NCBI RefSeq assembly: GCF_963678635.1 | Contig: NC_087070.1 | Coordinates: forward strand, 7,722,539-7,786,538 | Direction of reading: 5' to 3' | Origin: Symsagittifera roscoffensis | Lineage: Eukaryota; Xenacoelomorpha; Acoela; Convolutidae | DNA: 64,000 bases | Part shown: in pieces, positions 48,601 to 61,673 of the stretch | Layout: every line of letters begins with the position of its first letter | Position numbering within the stretch: position 1 is the stretch's first letter | Translations under genes and position numbers: made by a program | Notes under the pieces: model-generated | What the model was told of the DNA's origin: nothing | The model's input: only the letters and a program-made list of their open reading frames with translations | Database searches by the model: none

Positions 48601-51600
48601 AAATGAAAATGACAAGAGTGGTGGTGATCGAAAGAATAGCTGAGTTGCTGAAAAAGGCGCTCAGCCACCAAATGTGGTAAAAAAAGTTGGATCGTTTGGA
48701 TTGTTTTTTTTTTGCAGTGTCGGTTTCATGAATAAGAATGAGCAAGAATTTTGTGATGCGGAATCAGTTGGTGTCCATTGTTGTGAGTTGGTTTTTGAAA
48801 AAAATATATGTTAAACTAACATCACTTTCTATTACTGCGCTAACGGAGATAGCGAGTTTTATTACGAGGTCAAGTTGTGTACTGTATAGGCGCAAAAATT
48901 GATGCCTGTGGGTCACTGCAAGCCAGAATGAGGTCTTTCAATATTTTCTAAAATGAATATGGATTTCGTTGACAAACATTTTGTGGATTTTGCGCAAAAA
49001 TACCTGTAATTTAACTTTTGTCAGCTCATTAGTTTTGTCGCGGAATCCACCACGAGCGAATATTGCTATTTTTCCGGATTCCACAAACGTAAGTGGATTC
49101 CGCATATTAAATGCATTCTGTATTTTTGTTTACTTTACTTAACTACGCCAGTTCTTGCGTGAACAATTGAAAGCTATAGCTGAAAAAAAAATCCAACAAA
49201 CTCCGAATTAAAAAGCAAAGGTTTAACTTTTGTCATTGGAAACCATTTAAAAAAATGAAATCTTTGCTTAAGTGAAACCGTAGGTGTATCCTTTTAGTGT
49301 TTGGCATAAATATTCTAGCAAGTTGCTGTTTTAGAGATAATTGTTTTGAGAAACACATTTTAATATCGAATGAGCAAAATTATTTTTCGGGAGTTTTGGT
49401 TGTGGTATAGTATGTTCAAAATCTGATTTTGGGCCTAATTATACTGGTATTGTCTAAAATTTTAACTAATATGTTGCCTAATCAGCATATAAGATTCTCC
49501 TTACAAGCTATTCTGGACTCGATCTCCAAGTTCTTATTTCTTGAGTCAAAGGAAAAGCCGCATGAAATTCCGAAATAGAATCAGAATCAAAAAGAAAAAC
49601 ACGAACTTTTTTCACTGTTCTTTCAGAGTTTTTCACAGTTTCTGGGTTTGAGATTTGAGAGAAAGTCATTTTTTTGGTATTCTTTTAACTAGTTTTGGAA
49701 ATTTTAATTATTGATTTCAGCTGGATTGAACTATTGTCGGTAAATGACTTTGAGTTATTGCAAACGATTGAGGTTGAATTACCCGGAGTTTAGCTACTGT
49801 CAGTAAATGAGAATGAATTGTTGACAGTCAATGAATTTGATTTTTTGGCAGTAATTGAACTGTTAAAAAGTCTATCTGGTGTCCAACAAAAAAATGTATA
49901 TATTTTTAAAAAATGCTGAATGACCATGATTGTTTTCGTATTCCGCTAACAAATTGCAAATTGCCGTTACAATGTGCGGTTTTCGCTTACAGTTGCGGAT
50001 TCCGCGACAGAGTCATTTAACAACACACCTTGTAGTGTGATTTTTCTGTGGATTCCATAACTGCTGTGGGTTCGGAAACGTTTCTTTTTTCGAATTCCGC
50101 AAAATTCGTTGTTTTTGGAGCATACAATACAATTTTGAGCATTACATTGTTTTACCTATATTTTCATGGAATCCAAAACAGCTGAAAAAATCACATAAAA
50201 ATAGCAATATCGAGGTTTCCGCAAAAAACTGTTTTCGGCCTGTTGCAGAATCGGTCTACAATTCACAAAATGCACAGTTTGGCCTCGTAATGTTCGGGTA
50301 ACATTGGTTAAATCACACACTATGAAAATTTGAAACATCATAGTCAAAAACGGATCTTTCGGCGCCTGAAAATTAGTAACAAAAATTATAAAAGTACGGG
50401 TTTTTCAAAACAGTCTATTTTATTGTCAGGAAAATCGATAGCAGACAGACTAATTATAACTCAGTTTTTCTTAAATTACCTGGCGACTGAAAAGATCACA
50501 TTTCAGCAAATAGGGGCAATCGACTTCTGAATATTGGCGTTGTTCAAATCGATCCTTTCAATTTACTATTCATCCAACAGTTATCCAAAATTACAGCCAT
50601 TGAAAAGCACAGCCTTTTTAACCAAAGTGAAACTTCTGATCAAAATTTTAGCCTCAACGGCTGGTTGAAATAGCATTTCATTATATTGTTCCTCTAAGAA
50701 ATTTGAAAGCCAACACAACCTTGACGTTGAATACATTCAATTTCTGCGGGTTTCAATTGCATCGGAGTTCCATCGGGGTCGGGTGAGAAAAGAATTTGTA
50801 GACTTGACGAGTTCGCCGTTTTATAATAAATCTGTGGAGACCAATGTATGGCATTTTTTGAATGTACGATTTCTGGGTGTGTCAAAAATATTGGTTCAGA
50901 CCTCAGAGACTGTAAGTACTGAGATCATTTTACCAAACACAGCTTTGAATTTATCCCCGCACTGGAGTTTCATGGAAAGTATTCGATTATAAAGGATTAT
51001 ATTGGCAAAAAAAAGTTAACCCAGGTAATCGATTTTCATGACCCATTCAACCATGAAAATGAATCTTTAGGGCGTTATAATCGATTATTTTTAATATTTA
51101 AAACTTCCGTATAATCGGTCGATTATTCTGACAAAATAATCGAATTATTTAGGCCAAAAAAATAAAACCGATTTTTTTCATCAAAAATTGTTTATAGTTG
51201 ATAACTCATAAAACGCTAGAAAGGGAACTTTGCACTATTTATTACTTTTTTAAAAATATTATATCATAAAATGCTTTAAATTGTTCTAAAAAGGTTATAA
51301 AGTGTTCTAAGAATGTTATAAAATGTCGTTACAATGTCCTTAAATTGTTATAGAATTAAACTAGAAGTCAAACAAACATGTTCATCCCAACCCCCCCCCC
51401 CCCCCCCGACCACACTCTCTTTAATTAATCCCTCCCCATTTTAGTCTTCACCATCTCCCCTAACCCCATCACTAACCCAAAATGGTTGAGGTTAAGTTCA
51501 TCATAATCACCCTCCATAGGGGGAGGGTTGAATTAAAAGGGGACTTAGCATGGGATGGGGCACAAGGAGCGTTTGAGGGATTCAAATTTATTTAAATTTG

Positions 51601-52250
51601 GAAGAAATAACAAAAAGTCAGTAGAAAATACAAAAAAGTAAACAAAAAAGTTGTGAAGGAAAAAAGTTGTAACCCAGATAACAAATTTCAGAGCCAAAGT
51701 ATCTCAATTTTTCACTTTTCTAGTAAAACGTGCTTTGGTTCAAAAGGAGCTGCCAGTTTAAGAAAACAATGCACTGTGTTGAAAATTTCAGGCTAAATTA
51801 AGATAAAATTTCAAATAATTAATATTTGAAATTTCATCTTAATTTAGCGTGAAATTTAGCCTATTCATATTACAGATGATTATTTACCGCTTTGACCGCC
51901 ATACACCAAAGTTTTTCTCATACTATATGACAATTAAAAGTACGCTAGTCGTAGATTTCCCATACCATGAATGAAATTTCTGAAACGCGAAATAAATTTT
52001 TTTGAAAATGGCTAGCAGAATAATAATTTTTTGTCTGTAATAAAGTTTAGTTGCTCATAAAAAATGAAAATCACTTTTAGTTTCTGCATTAACTGGAAAC
52101 CTAATTTTTTAATTCTGATCAGTATCAGACACTTCAACAATTTTAAGAAACACGCATAATAACCAATTAGTGAAAAATAATTGCAGCATATTTTAAAACT
52201 CCAATGCTTAAAAATTGAGAACTTTTCTGATTTGTTAATTCAGAGCTACT
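45650..52250. other. Gene-free AT-rich intergenic DNA
   Basis: No convincing gene on either strand; open frames are short and of biased composition. Contents noted: a diverged piece of the CACTGACAAAAATGGATTTGG element at about 46625-46800; a tRNA-like sequence at 47040-47110 with B box GGTTCGAATC; three rephrased copies of a TTTTTGACTGTTTTT/TTTGACCGTTTT.TG motif at 47880-48370; a C-run at about 51390-51410; and ATAATCGATTAT-type palindromes at 51000-51150. Confidence 0.5.
47040..47115 (+). repeat. tRNA-like SINE fragment
   Basis: TTTAGCCTGGAGGTAACG (A-box-like), a GCCTGGGACGGC anticodon-arm-like segment, and TGGGTTCGAATCTGACTGGG (B box), ending GACCTGCTTTTTTTT. The T-run could act as a polymerase III stop. 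The arms pair only partly, so I rate it a SINE or tRNA pseudogene. Confidence 0.55.
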
Positions 52251-52255
52251 TCTTT

Positions 52256-53565
52256 CCGCACTGACAAAAATGGATTAGGATCGATTTTAGTATGAAAAAA
52301 GTACGTTGATTAAATTTAGATCGATTTTAGTATGAAAAAAGTACGTTGATTAAATTTAGATCGATTTTAGTATGAAAAAAGTACGAAGATTAAATAAAAA
52401 AAAATGAAGATTGATTTGGATCGATTTAAAATCGATTTAAATTGATCATAAATCCCAACTAAAAAAATTGATCCAAATTGATTTTAAATCAATTTAAAAT
52501 CATTTTTTCCAGTCTGAATTTGTTTTCATTTTTAAGGGGATTAAAACGGATTTAAATCGATTTTTTTCATTCGAGTTTTATCAGTTTTAATTTTTTTTTT
52601 TGCATTTACTTCTTTTCTTGCCTATCATTTTTCATTTTTCATCCATAGCGTATTGTAGCATAAAAAAGACCAAATAAAAAGACCAAAATATCGATAAAAT
52701 TCTATGACTTTCTTGCATATTTTGAGTTCAAAAACTGATCTATATTTACCCTTTTCTTGATTCGTTTCATAAGTTGTTGCTTAAAATCTGATTTACTTTC
52801 ATGTTTTTCTATGATTTTATTGCATATTATTGAGATTTCATTTTAGTTTTACCTGACCCTTTTCTGGTTTGTTACACAAGATTTTGCCCATAATCTGATT
52901 TACAATGGTTTTCTATGATTTTTTTGCAAACTTTTGAGTTTAAAACTTGATTTATGTGGATCATTTTAATGAATTCTATAACATCTGGTAAGCGTGTTTT
53001 TGTTTAAAAAATCGAGAATAAAAATTTCCAACCTTTTTTAAGGAGTATGTTTTTTTCGCCGTGTTAGTAAAAAAAAAATCGATTTTAGAGTGTCGGAAAA
53101 ACCATCGAAATCGATTTAAATCGATTTTTTAGACACTTAAATCGATTTAAAATTTTCAAAAAGATCGATTTAAATTGATTTAAAATGGACTTAAGTGAGA
53201 TTCTGATGGATTTAAGTGAGATTCGGATGGATTTTAGTGAGTTGGAAAAATCATCGAAATCGATTTAAATCGATTTTTTAGACCCTTAAATCGATTTAAA
53301 ATTTTTAAAACGATCGATTTATATCGATTTAAAATGGATTTAAGTGAGATTCGGATGGATTTTGCTGAGTCGGAAAATCCATCGAAATCGATTTAAATCG
53401 ATTTTTTAGACACTTAAATTGATTTAAAATTATCAAAAAGATCGATTTAAATCGATTTAAAATCCATTTAAGTTCGTAAAATGTACATGGTTAATCAATT
53501 TGGATCGATTTAAAATCGGTTTAAAGTCAAATTAAATCGACCGGAAACTATTTCTGTCAGTGCGG
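52256..53565. mobile_element. 1.3-kb terminal-inverted-repeat element with AAATCGATTT palindromes
   Basis: The left end CCGCACTGACA and right end TGTCAGTGCGG are perfect 11-bp inverted repeats. Inside are three copies of a segment of about 44 bp (AGATCGATTTTAGTATGAAA AAAGTACG...) at 52275-52390 and three copies of CATCGAAATCGATTTAAATCG with its flanks at about 53102, 53253 and 53380. AAATCGATTT-like palindromes are dense throughout. No coding capacity, so a non-autonomous DNA transposon is the best guess. A clear target-site duplication was not found. Confidence 0.7.
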
Positions 53566-53569
53566 GTTA

Positions 53570-56070
53570 CTTCATGGCATAATCTCAATCAGCAACTTTT
53601 CTTTGATTTTTTGAATGTCGTTCTAACAAATGGGTATTTTTCTCCAGTATTAATGTTCTTGGAAACAAAACAAAAATTAATCGAATGAAAAGAACGAAAT
53701 AGAAAATATGTCCTTTCTTATTTTTTGTACTTTTGTAATTTTTTTGAAACTTATGGAAACATGCTAGTCAAAGAAATACATATAGTGAAAAAATGTCGTA
53801 TAACAAATATATATATAAAAGTGCTTGTCATAGGCTTTTCATAATTTTTTGGAATGTTGGTAATTTCCTTGAGAATTGTATGACTATCGCTTTTGTCAAC
53901 CCGGATGAGCAGATTTTTCTCGAAATTAATCAACCGTAGAAAAAATCGACGAACGCAAGCAGATTTAATCGCCACAAAATGATGTCATCTTTTCAGAGTT
54001 TGTAATTTTTTGCTTTTCGTCTAGCTTGTTAACTTTATTTTATTTTATCTCATCCTTGACTTTTGTCGATGGTCATGTCTTAATTTTACTCCCGTCTGTC
54101 ATCGTGTCAATGAATTCCACTCAATTGTTACATAACTTTGTTTGGGACTATGTTAAAAAATTTTTGTCTAATTCAGTTTTTGTTTTTGTCTATTCGGTTT
54201 ATGTTCAGATTTTTATGACTATAGTAAAAAAAATTGACAACAATATATTTTGGCATTGGCTGATAATCGGTTAAAGCTCTACATGTCATAATAAGCCGGC
54301 GGATTTTCAAAGGAAAAAAAAAGAGACCAACTGATGCAGCTTTAAAACAAATGTCACATTAATTTGTAAATGTTAATAATGTTAGATTAAGAATAGCAGG
54401 TTAACAGTTTCACCGAAGGTGTTGTTAAGTGGACCATCACTTTCAATTTAATTTTGACCTGCAGGACTTTCCCTTTAAAATTAAATGATGTCTTTTGAAG
54501 AGTCTCACATATTAAGTTTTATTCAGCCGCAGTCATATGATCGGTGCTCAATCATGAGAATAAAATAAATTGATTTTGAAATTTTTTCAAATTGCCACCA
54601 AGATACTATAATAAAATTATGATAATACTATAATAATAATAATACTAATAATAATACTAATAGTAATGATTATAATAATACCTAATAATAACTTTTTATG
54701 ATTATTATTGATACTTTCATCATTTTACCGTCTGGTTTTTTTGAGCATGGTCTTTTGTTTTGTTTTTTATCTCCTTGCAAAACACGCTTGCTATTACACA
54801 AAAAAATGGCATCGCAAATCAAAAAGCGAAACTTTCAAATTGTCCATTTGTTATAAAAAATTAGTTTTCTTTCACTTCAATTCGACACGCTCAATGAACC
54901 ATTTCAATATAAATCTAATCTGAATTTTGATATATTTTTATTATCTTATTAACAATAAAAAGCTCAAAGGCTACCAGACTAATTAAGAAATAAATCTATT
55001 CAGTTCCGTTAGTTTTCGAAAATAACAGGCTTTTTGGCCTCCGGATTTTAGAAATAATTTGTTGGTACTATCATCAGACATTGTTTGAGACTATGGCTTT
55101 CAGCAATTAATTACAGCTGAAAGGTTAAGTATTTTTTAAATCATAGTAACTCCGGTATTTATACGCCCGAGGAGACTTTGCTCAGGGTAATTTTCTTAAT
55201 TTATTCCTAAATCTCTCTCCTTTTTTCTCTCCCTCGCTCTCTTTACCTTTTTTTCAATATGGCAAAAAACTGAAATTGAACAGAGATTAAGCAGAATGAA
55301 ATTAGACTTTGCCTTTGAACTTCGGATTCGTTTTATTATTTAAACTAGGAGAGGTGTCTCGTCTAAAAAAAGGAATAAATTTAATGCCTGAATGGCTAAT
55401 CAGACAAAAAAGTCTACAGTTTTGAGTTCTAATATTCAAACGCCAAAAAATAGGCGGTTTTAGACTGTTTTAACTGAAACTACTTTAAAGAAAAGAGCAG
55501 GAAATTTGGAGAACTGAATTAATAAAGGATTTTATAGCTCAAATCTTCAAAATACACCCCATTTATTGCCCATATCTCCTCAAAATCGATAAATAATTAT
55601 TAAGCAAATCGTTTTCAAATTAGTTGCAATTTTAAATTTTTAAAAGAAAAAATAAACATCAATAAAACTTCATACAAGAAACCGGCTAAAACTACCTTAG
55701 ATTTTGTTAGAGGGTCTTAAGTTTAAGTTATTTGAAGTTCTGGAATAATTCGGAGGGACTAACGTCTCTATGCTTTCGATCTGGTCCGTTTTTCCCACAT
55801 TTGCTTGACAAGTTAGTCGGTAAACATTTTGTTTACAGTATTGGTAATAACTTGTATCTCTCTTCCATGTTCTAAATTCCGAGTAATAAAGCAGGTTTTT
55901 GGGTATGGTAAGCTAAGCGTCAACAAAATGTTATGAAGTTTAATATAGCTGTCTTTTAGCCTATAGATACTGGGTATGTCCTCACTTGATCCGGACGACC
56001 GCTGAACCAAAGTCTTTGCTTTTATGCACATGATAAGCGAACGGCGTGTTGGCAGACAAACTTAACAGCA
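53570..56070. other. AT-rich intergenic DNA
   Basis: No gene recognised. It contains an (AAT)n-type microsatellite at about 54608-54700 and a CT-rich tract at about 55210-55245. Open frames at 54026-54274 and 54708-54923 are Phe/Ile/Lys-rich, as expected by chance in such DNA. Confidence 0.5.
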
Positions 56071-56076
56071 AACATA

Positions 56077-56236
56077 TCGGATCTCTTTAACTATCCCCCC
56101 TAGGGCACCTAGAAACGAACTGCCACCCCTAAAAAGAAAGAATTCAATGGTTACGCATATCTGTGAATTTTGTACCTAGTAACGAATCTCTCCCCCCCCC
56201 CTCTTTGCAAAAGGGGTGATATTTAAAGAGATCCGA
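56077..56236 (+). mobile_element. C-tract hairpin element, copy B (160 bp)
   Basis: TCGGATCTCTTTAA at the left and its exact inverted complement TTAAAGAGATCCGA at the right. Next to these, inside, are TATCCCCCC and GGGGTGATA. The interior has a C-run and TAACGAATCTCTCCCC, shared with 28340-28360. Same architecture as the elements at 45292 and 63336 but with a different arm sequence. Confidence 0.75.
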
Positions 56237-56713
56237 CAGATCAATGAGCAGACATTTTTTAGCATATTAATATTTGACAGGTTTATTAGGCAGGCCGTTT
56301 GAATATAGCGAAAACTTTAAGTGGTCCATCCGCAATGAACTCCTCGTCTGGTTGGTCCATAGTTCTAAAGGCCATAATTGATTATGAAAGGTCTTTTTGA
56401 TTCCATTGAAATTTCTTTTTATTGCTCTCAAATTGTTTTCCGAAACCCAAACACTGTTTGAAATAAAACTTTACAAGTATAAGCAAATTTATCCTAATCC
56501 CAAAATAACTTTATGTCTAGATCTAGGCAAAACTCGGAAACTTTGATTTAAACAATTACTGTTTAAACTCTGTTCGTAGTTAAATTTTCATTAATTTATT
56601 TGTTTAGTTTTATTTGTTACCATTATTACCAGGTGAAATTTGGAAAACAAGGATCTCTTTTGTCTACTTTTAGCACCAAATAATGGCAGCAATTCCTTTC
56701 AAAGTGTTTTTAC

Positions 56714-56913
56714 NNNNNNNNNNNNNNNNNNNNNNNNNNNNNNNNNNNNNNNNNNNNNNNNNNNNNNNNNNNNNNNNNNNNNNNNNNNNNNNNNNNNNNN
56801 NNNNNNNNNNNNNNNNNNNNNNNNNNNNNNNNNNNNNNNNNNNNNNNNNNNNNNNNNNNNNNNNNNNNNNNNNNNNNNNNNNNNNNNNNNNNNNNNNNNN
56901 NNNNNNNNNNNNN
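56714..56913. other. Assembly gap (200 N)
   Basis: Exactly 200 undetermined bases. Sequence before it is unique AT-rich DNA; sequence after it is mid-satellite, matching 36335 onward. The gap therefore hides the left arm and the start of the second satellite locus. The round number suggests a placeholder of unknown true length. Confidence 0.99.
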
Positions 56914-59900
56914 CCCACGTGTGTCTGTATGGGTGAACCCACGTGTCTGTATGGGTGCTCCCACGTGTGACTGTATGGATGCCCCCACCCACGTGTGTCT
57001 TTATGGGTGCCCAAATGAGTGTCTGTATGGGTGCCCCCACATGTGTCTGTGTGGGTGCCCCCACATGTGTGTATGTGTGCCCCTATGTGTCTGTATGGGT
57101 GCCCCCACCCACGTGTGTCGTTATGGGTGCCCACATGTGTGGCTGTATGGATGAACCCACGTGTTTTGGGAAAAGAAAATATTGAAGAACTATTAATTTC
57201 AATATCAAAAATCATGTGTGAAAACTTATTTAATGGTTTGTAAGGGTGCCCCACGTGTGTTTGTATGGGTGCCCTCTCGTGTGTTCATGGGTGCCCCAAC
57301 GTGTGTTTGTATGGGTGCCCCCACCCACGTGTGTCTTTATGGGTGCCCAAATGTGTGTCTGTATGGGTGCCCCCACATGTGTCTGTGTGGGTGCCCCCAG
57401 ATGTGTGTATGTGTGCTCTATGTGTCTGTATGGGTGCCCCCACCCACGTGTGTCTTTATGGGTGCCCACATGTGTGTCTGTATGGATGAACCCACGTGTG
57501 TCTGTATGGGTGCACCCTCGTGCGTCTGTATGGGTGCCCCAACGTGTGTGTATGTGTGCCCCTATGTGTCTGTATTGGTGCCCCCACCACTTGTGTCTTT
57601 ATGGGTGCCCATATGTGTGTCTGTATGGGTGAACCCACGTGTGTCTGTATGGGTGCCCCCACGTGTGTCTGTATGGGTGCCCCCACGTGTGTCTGTATGG
57701 GTGCCCCAACGTGTATCAGTATGAGTGCCCCCACGTGTGTCTGTGTGGGTGCCCCCTCGTGTGTCTATGGGTGCCCCTACGTGTGTCTATATGGGTGCCC
57801 CACCCACGTGTGTCTTTATGGTTGCCCAAATGTGTGTCCATATGGGTGCCCCCCCGTATGTATTTACTGGTGCCCCCACGTGTGTATATATGGGTGCCCC
57901 CACATGTGTGTATGTGTGCCCCTATGTGTGTGTATGGGTGCCCCCACCCACGTGTGTCTTTATGGGTGCCCACATGTGTGTTTGTATGGGTGAACCCACG
58001 TGTGTCTGTATGGGTGCCCCCACGTGTGACTGTATGGGTGCCCCAACGTGTGTCAGTATGAGTGCCCCCACGTGTGTCTGTATGAATACCCCCTCGTGTG
58101 TCTCTATGGGTGCCCCCACCTGTGTCTGTATGGGTGACTCACGTGTGTCTGTGTGGGTATGTATGAGTGGCTGTGTGTCTGTGTGGGAATGTATGAGCCC
58201 TCGCGTGTGTCTGTATTGGTGCCCCCACCACTTGTGTCTTTATGGGTGCCCATATGTGTGTCTGTATGGGTGAACCCACGTGTGTCTGTATGGGTGCCCC
58301 CACGTGTGTCTGTATGGGTGCCCCAACGTGTATCAGTATGAGTGCCCCCACGTGTGTCTGTGTGGGTGCCCCCTCGTGTGTCTATGGGTGCCCCTACGTG
58401 TGTCTATATGGGTGCCCCACCCACGTGTGTCTTTATGGTTGCCCAAATGTGTGTCCATATGGGTGCCCCCCGTATGTATATACTGGTGCCCCCACGTGTG
58501 TATATATGGGTGCCCCCACATGTGTGTATGTGTGCCCCTATGTGTGTGTATGGGTGCCCCCACCCACGTGTGTCTTTATGGGTGCCCACATGTGTGTCTG
58601 TATGGGTGAACCCACGTGTGTCTGTATGGGTGCCCCCACGTGTGACTGTATGGGTGCCCCAACGTGTGTCAGTATGAGTGCCCCCACGTGTGTCTGTATG
58701 AATACCCCCACATGTGTCTGTATGGGTGACTCACGTGTGTCTGTGTGGGTATGTATGAGTGGCTGTGTGTCTGTGTGGGAATGTATGAGCCCTCGCGTGT
58801 GTCTGTATTGGTGCCCCCACCACTTGTGTCTTTATGGGTGCCCATATGTGTGTCTGTATGGGTGAACCCACGTGTGTCTGTATGGGTGCCCCCACGTGTG
58901 TCTGTATGGGTGCCCCCACGTGTGACTGTATGGGTGCCCCCACGTGTGTCTGTGTGGGTGCCCCCTCGTGTGTCTATGGGTGCCCCTACGTGTGTCTATA
59001 TGGGTGCCCCACCCGCGTGTGTCTTTATGGTTGCCCAAATGTGTAACCATATGGGTGCCCCCCCGTATGTATATACTGGTGCCCCCACGTGTGTATATAT
59101 GGGTGCCCCCACATGTGTGTATGTGTGCCCCTATGTGTGTGTATGGATGCCCCCACCCACGTGTGTCTTTATGGGTGCCCACATGTGTGTCTGTATGGGT
59201 GAACCCACGTGTGTCTGTATGGGTGCCCCCACGTGTGACTGTATGGGTGCCCCAACGTGTGTCAGTATGAGTGCCCCCACGTGTGTCTGTATGAATACCC
59301 CCACATGTGTCTGTATGGGTGACTCACGTGTGTCTGTGTGGGTATGTATGAGTGGCTGTGTGTCTGTGTGGGAATGTATGAGCCCTCTCGTGTGTCTGTA
59401 TTGGTGCCCCCACCACTTGTGTCTTTATGGGTGCCCATATGTGTGTCTGTATGGGTGAACCCACGTGTGTCTGTATGGGTGCCCCCACGTGTGTCTGTAT
59501 GGGTGCCCCCACGTGTGACTGTATGGGTGCCCCCACGTGTGTCTGTGTGGGTGCCCCCTCGTGTGTCTATGGGTGCCCCTACGTGTGTCTATATGGGTGC
59601 CCCACCCACGTATGTCTATATGGGTGCCCCACCCACGTGTGTCTTTATGGTTGCCCAAATGTGTGTCCATATGGGTGCCCCCCCCCCGTATGTATATACT
59701 GGTGCCCCCACGTGTGTATATATGGGTGCCCCCACATGTGTGTATGTGTGCCCCTATGTGTGTGTATGGGTGCCCCCACCAATTGTGTCTTTATGGGTGC
59801 CCACATGTGTGTCTGCATGGGTGAACCCACGTGTGTCTGTATGGGTGCCCCCACGTGTGACTGTATGGGTGCCGCAACGTGTGTCAGTTTGAGTGCCCCC

Positions 59901-60113
59901 ACATGTGTCTGTATGGGTGCCCCCACATGTGTCTGTATGGGTGCCCCCACGTGTGTATGTATGAATACCCCCACGTGTGTCTCTATGGGTGCCCCCACGT
60001 GTGTCTGTATGAGTGCCCCCATGTGTGTCTGTTTGAGTGCCCCCACGTATGTCTGTATGTATGCCCCTAATTGTCTGTATGGGTACCCCACGTGTGTCTA
60101 CCCGATGCCCCCT
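56914..60113 (+). repeat. 24-bp E-box satellite array, locus 2
   Basis: Follows 36335-39535 unit for unit, including the same higher-order landmark at about 58158, 58751 and 59344 and the same non-satellite interruption at about 57169-57243. Differences are few: one extra 24-bp unit near 57660, one unit fewer near 59780, and scattered substitutions. Long frames here (up to 261 codons at 59427-60212) are repeat artefacts. Confidence 0.97.
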
Positions 60114-61673
60114 GAGGTCACTGGCTATACTACCCGAGGTCCGCTATGGGAGAAGTCTTCAAATGGGAGAAGTCTTCAAGTGAGTAAAGTCTTCAATTGG
60201 ATGAGCATTTAAAGATAATGGATGATGAACTGGAACAAGATGAACATTTGTTTATGTTTTAAAGAAAATTTTATAATTTACATCTTCAATTAGCTTTTTT
60301 TTTCTTCCAGGCCTAATTAGAACTAAAAATAGAATAGCCTGCTAAGCGAAATAAAATGGATTATAATGAATAATTGATTATTTTGGAGAAAAGAATGGAT
60401 TATAAAGGATTTGAATGGATTTTTACTTTTCGAAAAAAAAAATAGATTTAATGACCAGATAATCAATTCCCTGGTCTGCATTTGCAGCAATAATGGATTA
60501 CAATGACAACATTTGACATTTGAGACAATATTTTTCCATTTTAATCGTTGATTATCCATGGAGCACCGATGCGGGTAGCACACCGGAGATAACTCAGGGC
60601 AAAAAAACTATTCTGCTGGAAGGGTCCATTTGAAGTCTTTTAATAAAACGTTACGGCATTAAGAATTACAAAATAGCAACTTCCACTTCTTTGAGAAAAA
60701 TATGAACTCCAAAATAAATTTGTTTGGACATAAAATTGGCATTGTTTTTAACAGTCGTCATTTATCAAGCACATTTTCAAGCAAACTATTGAGATTTAAA
60801 TAAGACAACAGACAAATAATAAACCATGATATTCATTACCTGTGGTGATTAAAATAAAAACAAAACAGTTACTGTAGGTTTGCCTTACTTGCATGGCTTG
60901 ATCAAGACTGCGAGATCAATTGAAGTAACATTTTTAATTAGGACCGCGCTGAAAAAAAAGGGACAGAGTTGTTGAATAGTATGGTAGGGTGTTTCAAAGT
61001 TAATTCAATCAGGTACTTCGAGGAACTCATGGAATCAGGGAACTATTGCTCGGTAATGAAGTTGGTTTGATAGGGAGTCAGCTAATTTTTCAGCAATGTG
61101 CGAAAAATTAATATTCTCAATCCAATGAAAAATGTCTATACTTTCCTTTTATTTTATATAGTTTTTAGTAGGCCTAAATTCACATTATAATCTGTTTCTT
61201 TCTCATTTCATTTGAAATTCAAAACAAGACTGTTCGTATATCAAGGCGAAGCCCTGACTGTTCTGACTGCCCCGTAATCATATCGAATAATTTTTGGGAA
61301 AAAAAAATATTGAAAAACTATTAATTTAAATATCAAAAATCATGTGTGAATATTTGAGTCGTACAAAATTAATACGACCGATTAGCTAGCCTTAATTCAA
61401 TTTGAAATCATTTTGTTGTGCTGGATAATTTGCCAGGCTTAATTAATTTGCGTTACGCTGTCAAGATTATGGATAATCTCCAATCAAACAATTACAATAA
61501 AGTGAACAGAAAACTGACACTACATGATAGAAATGCTACTAATTAACTTTTGAAACGATTAAAACTTTTATATAATTTTCTAAAAAATCGAAGATGAAAG
61601 CATGAGTAGAAAAATTTGTGTCAAGTACTATGATGCATTTTTATCCCCAAACTTTGAAAAATTGAATTTCAGT
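60114..61673 (+). repeat. Right arm of satellite locus 2
   Basis: Nearly identical to 39536-40330 up to about 60908, then visibly more diverged from 40331-41219. It lacks two stretches present there, around AATTAGTCCAGACCATGG and around the TTTGAAAAATTGAAAAAAAG run. Ends at the same TTGAATTTCAGT. Confidence 0.88.

Noticed and set aside
56914..60212. The 261-codon frame at 59427-60212 as a gene
   Set aside because: Same satellite artefact; the only non-repeat part is the last 40 or so codons of flank, which is just as open in the first locus by descent.
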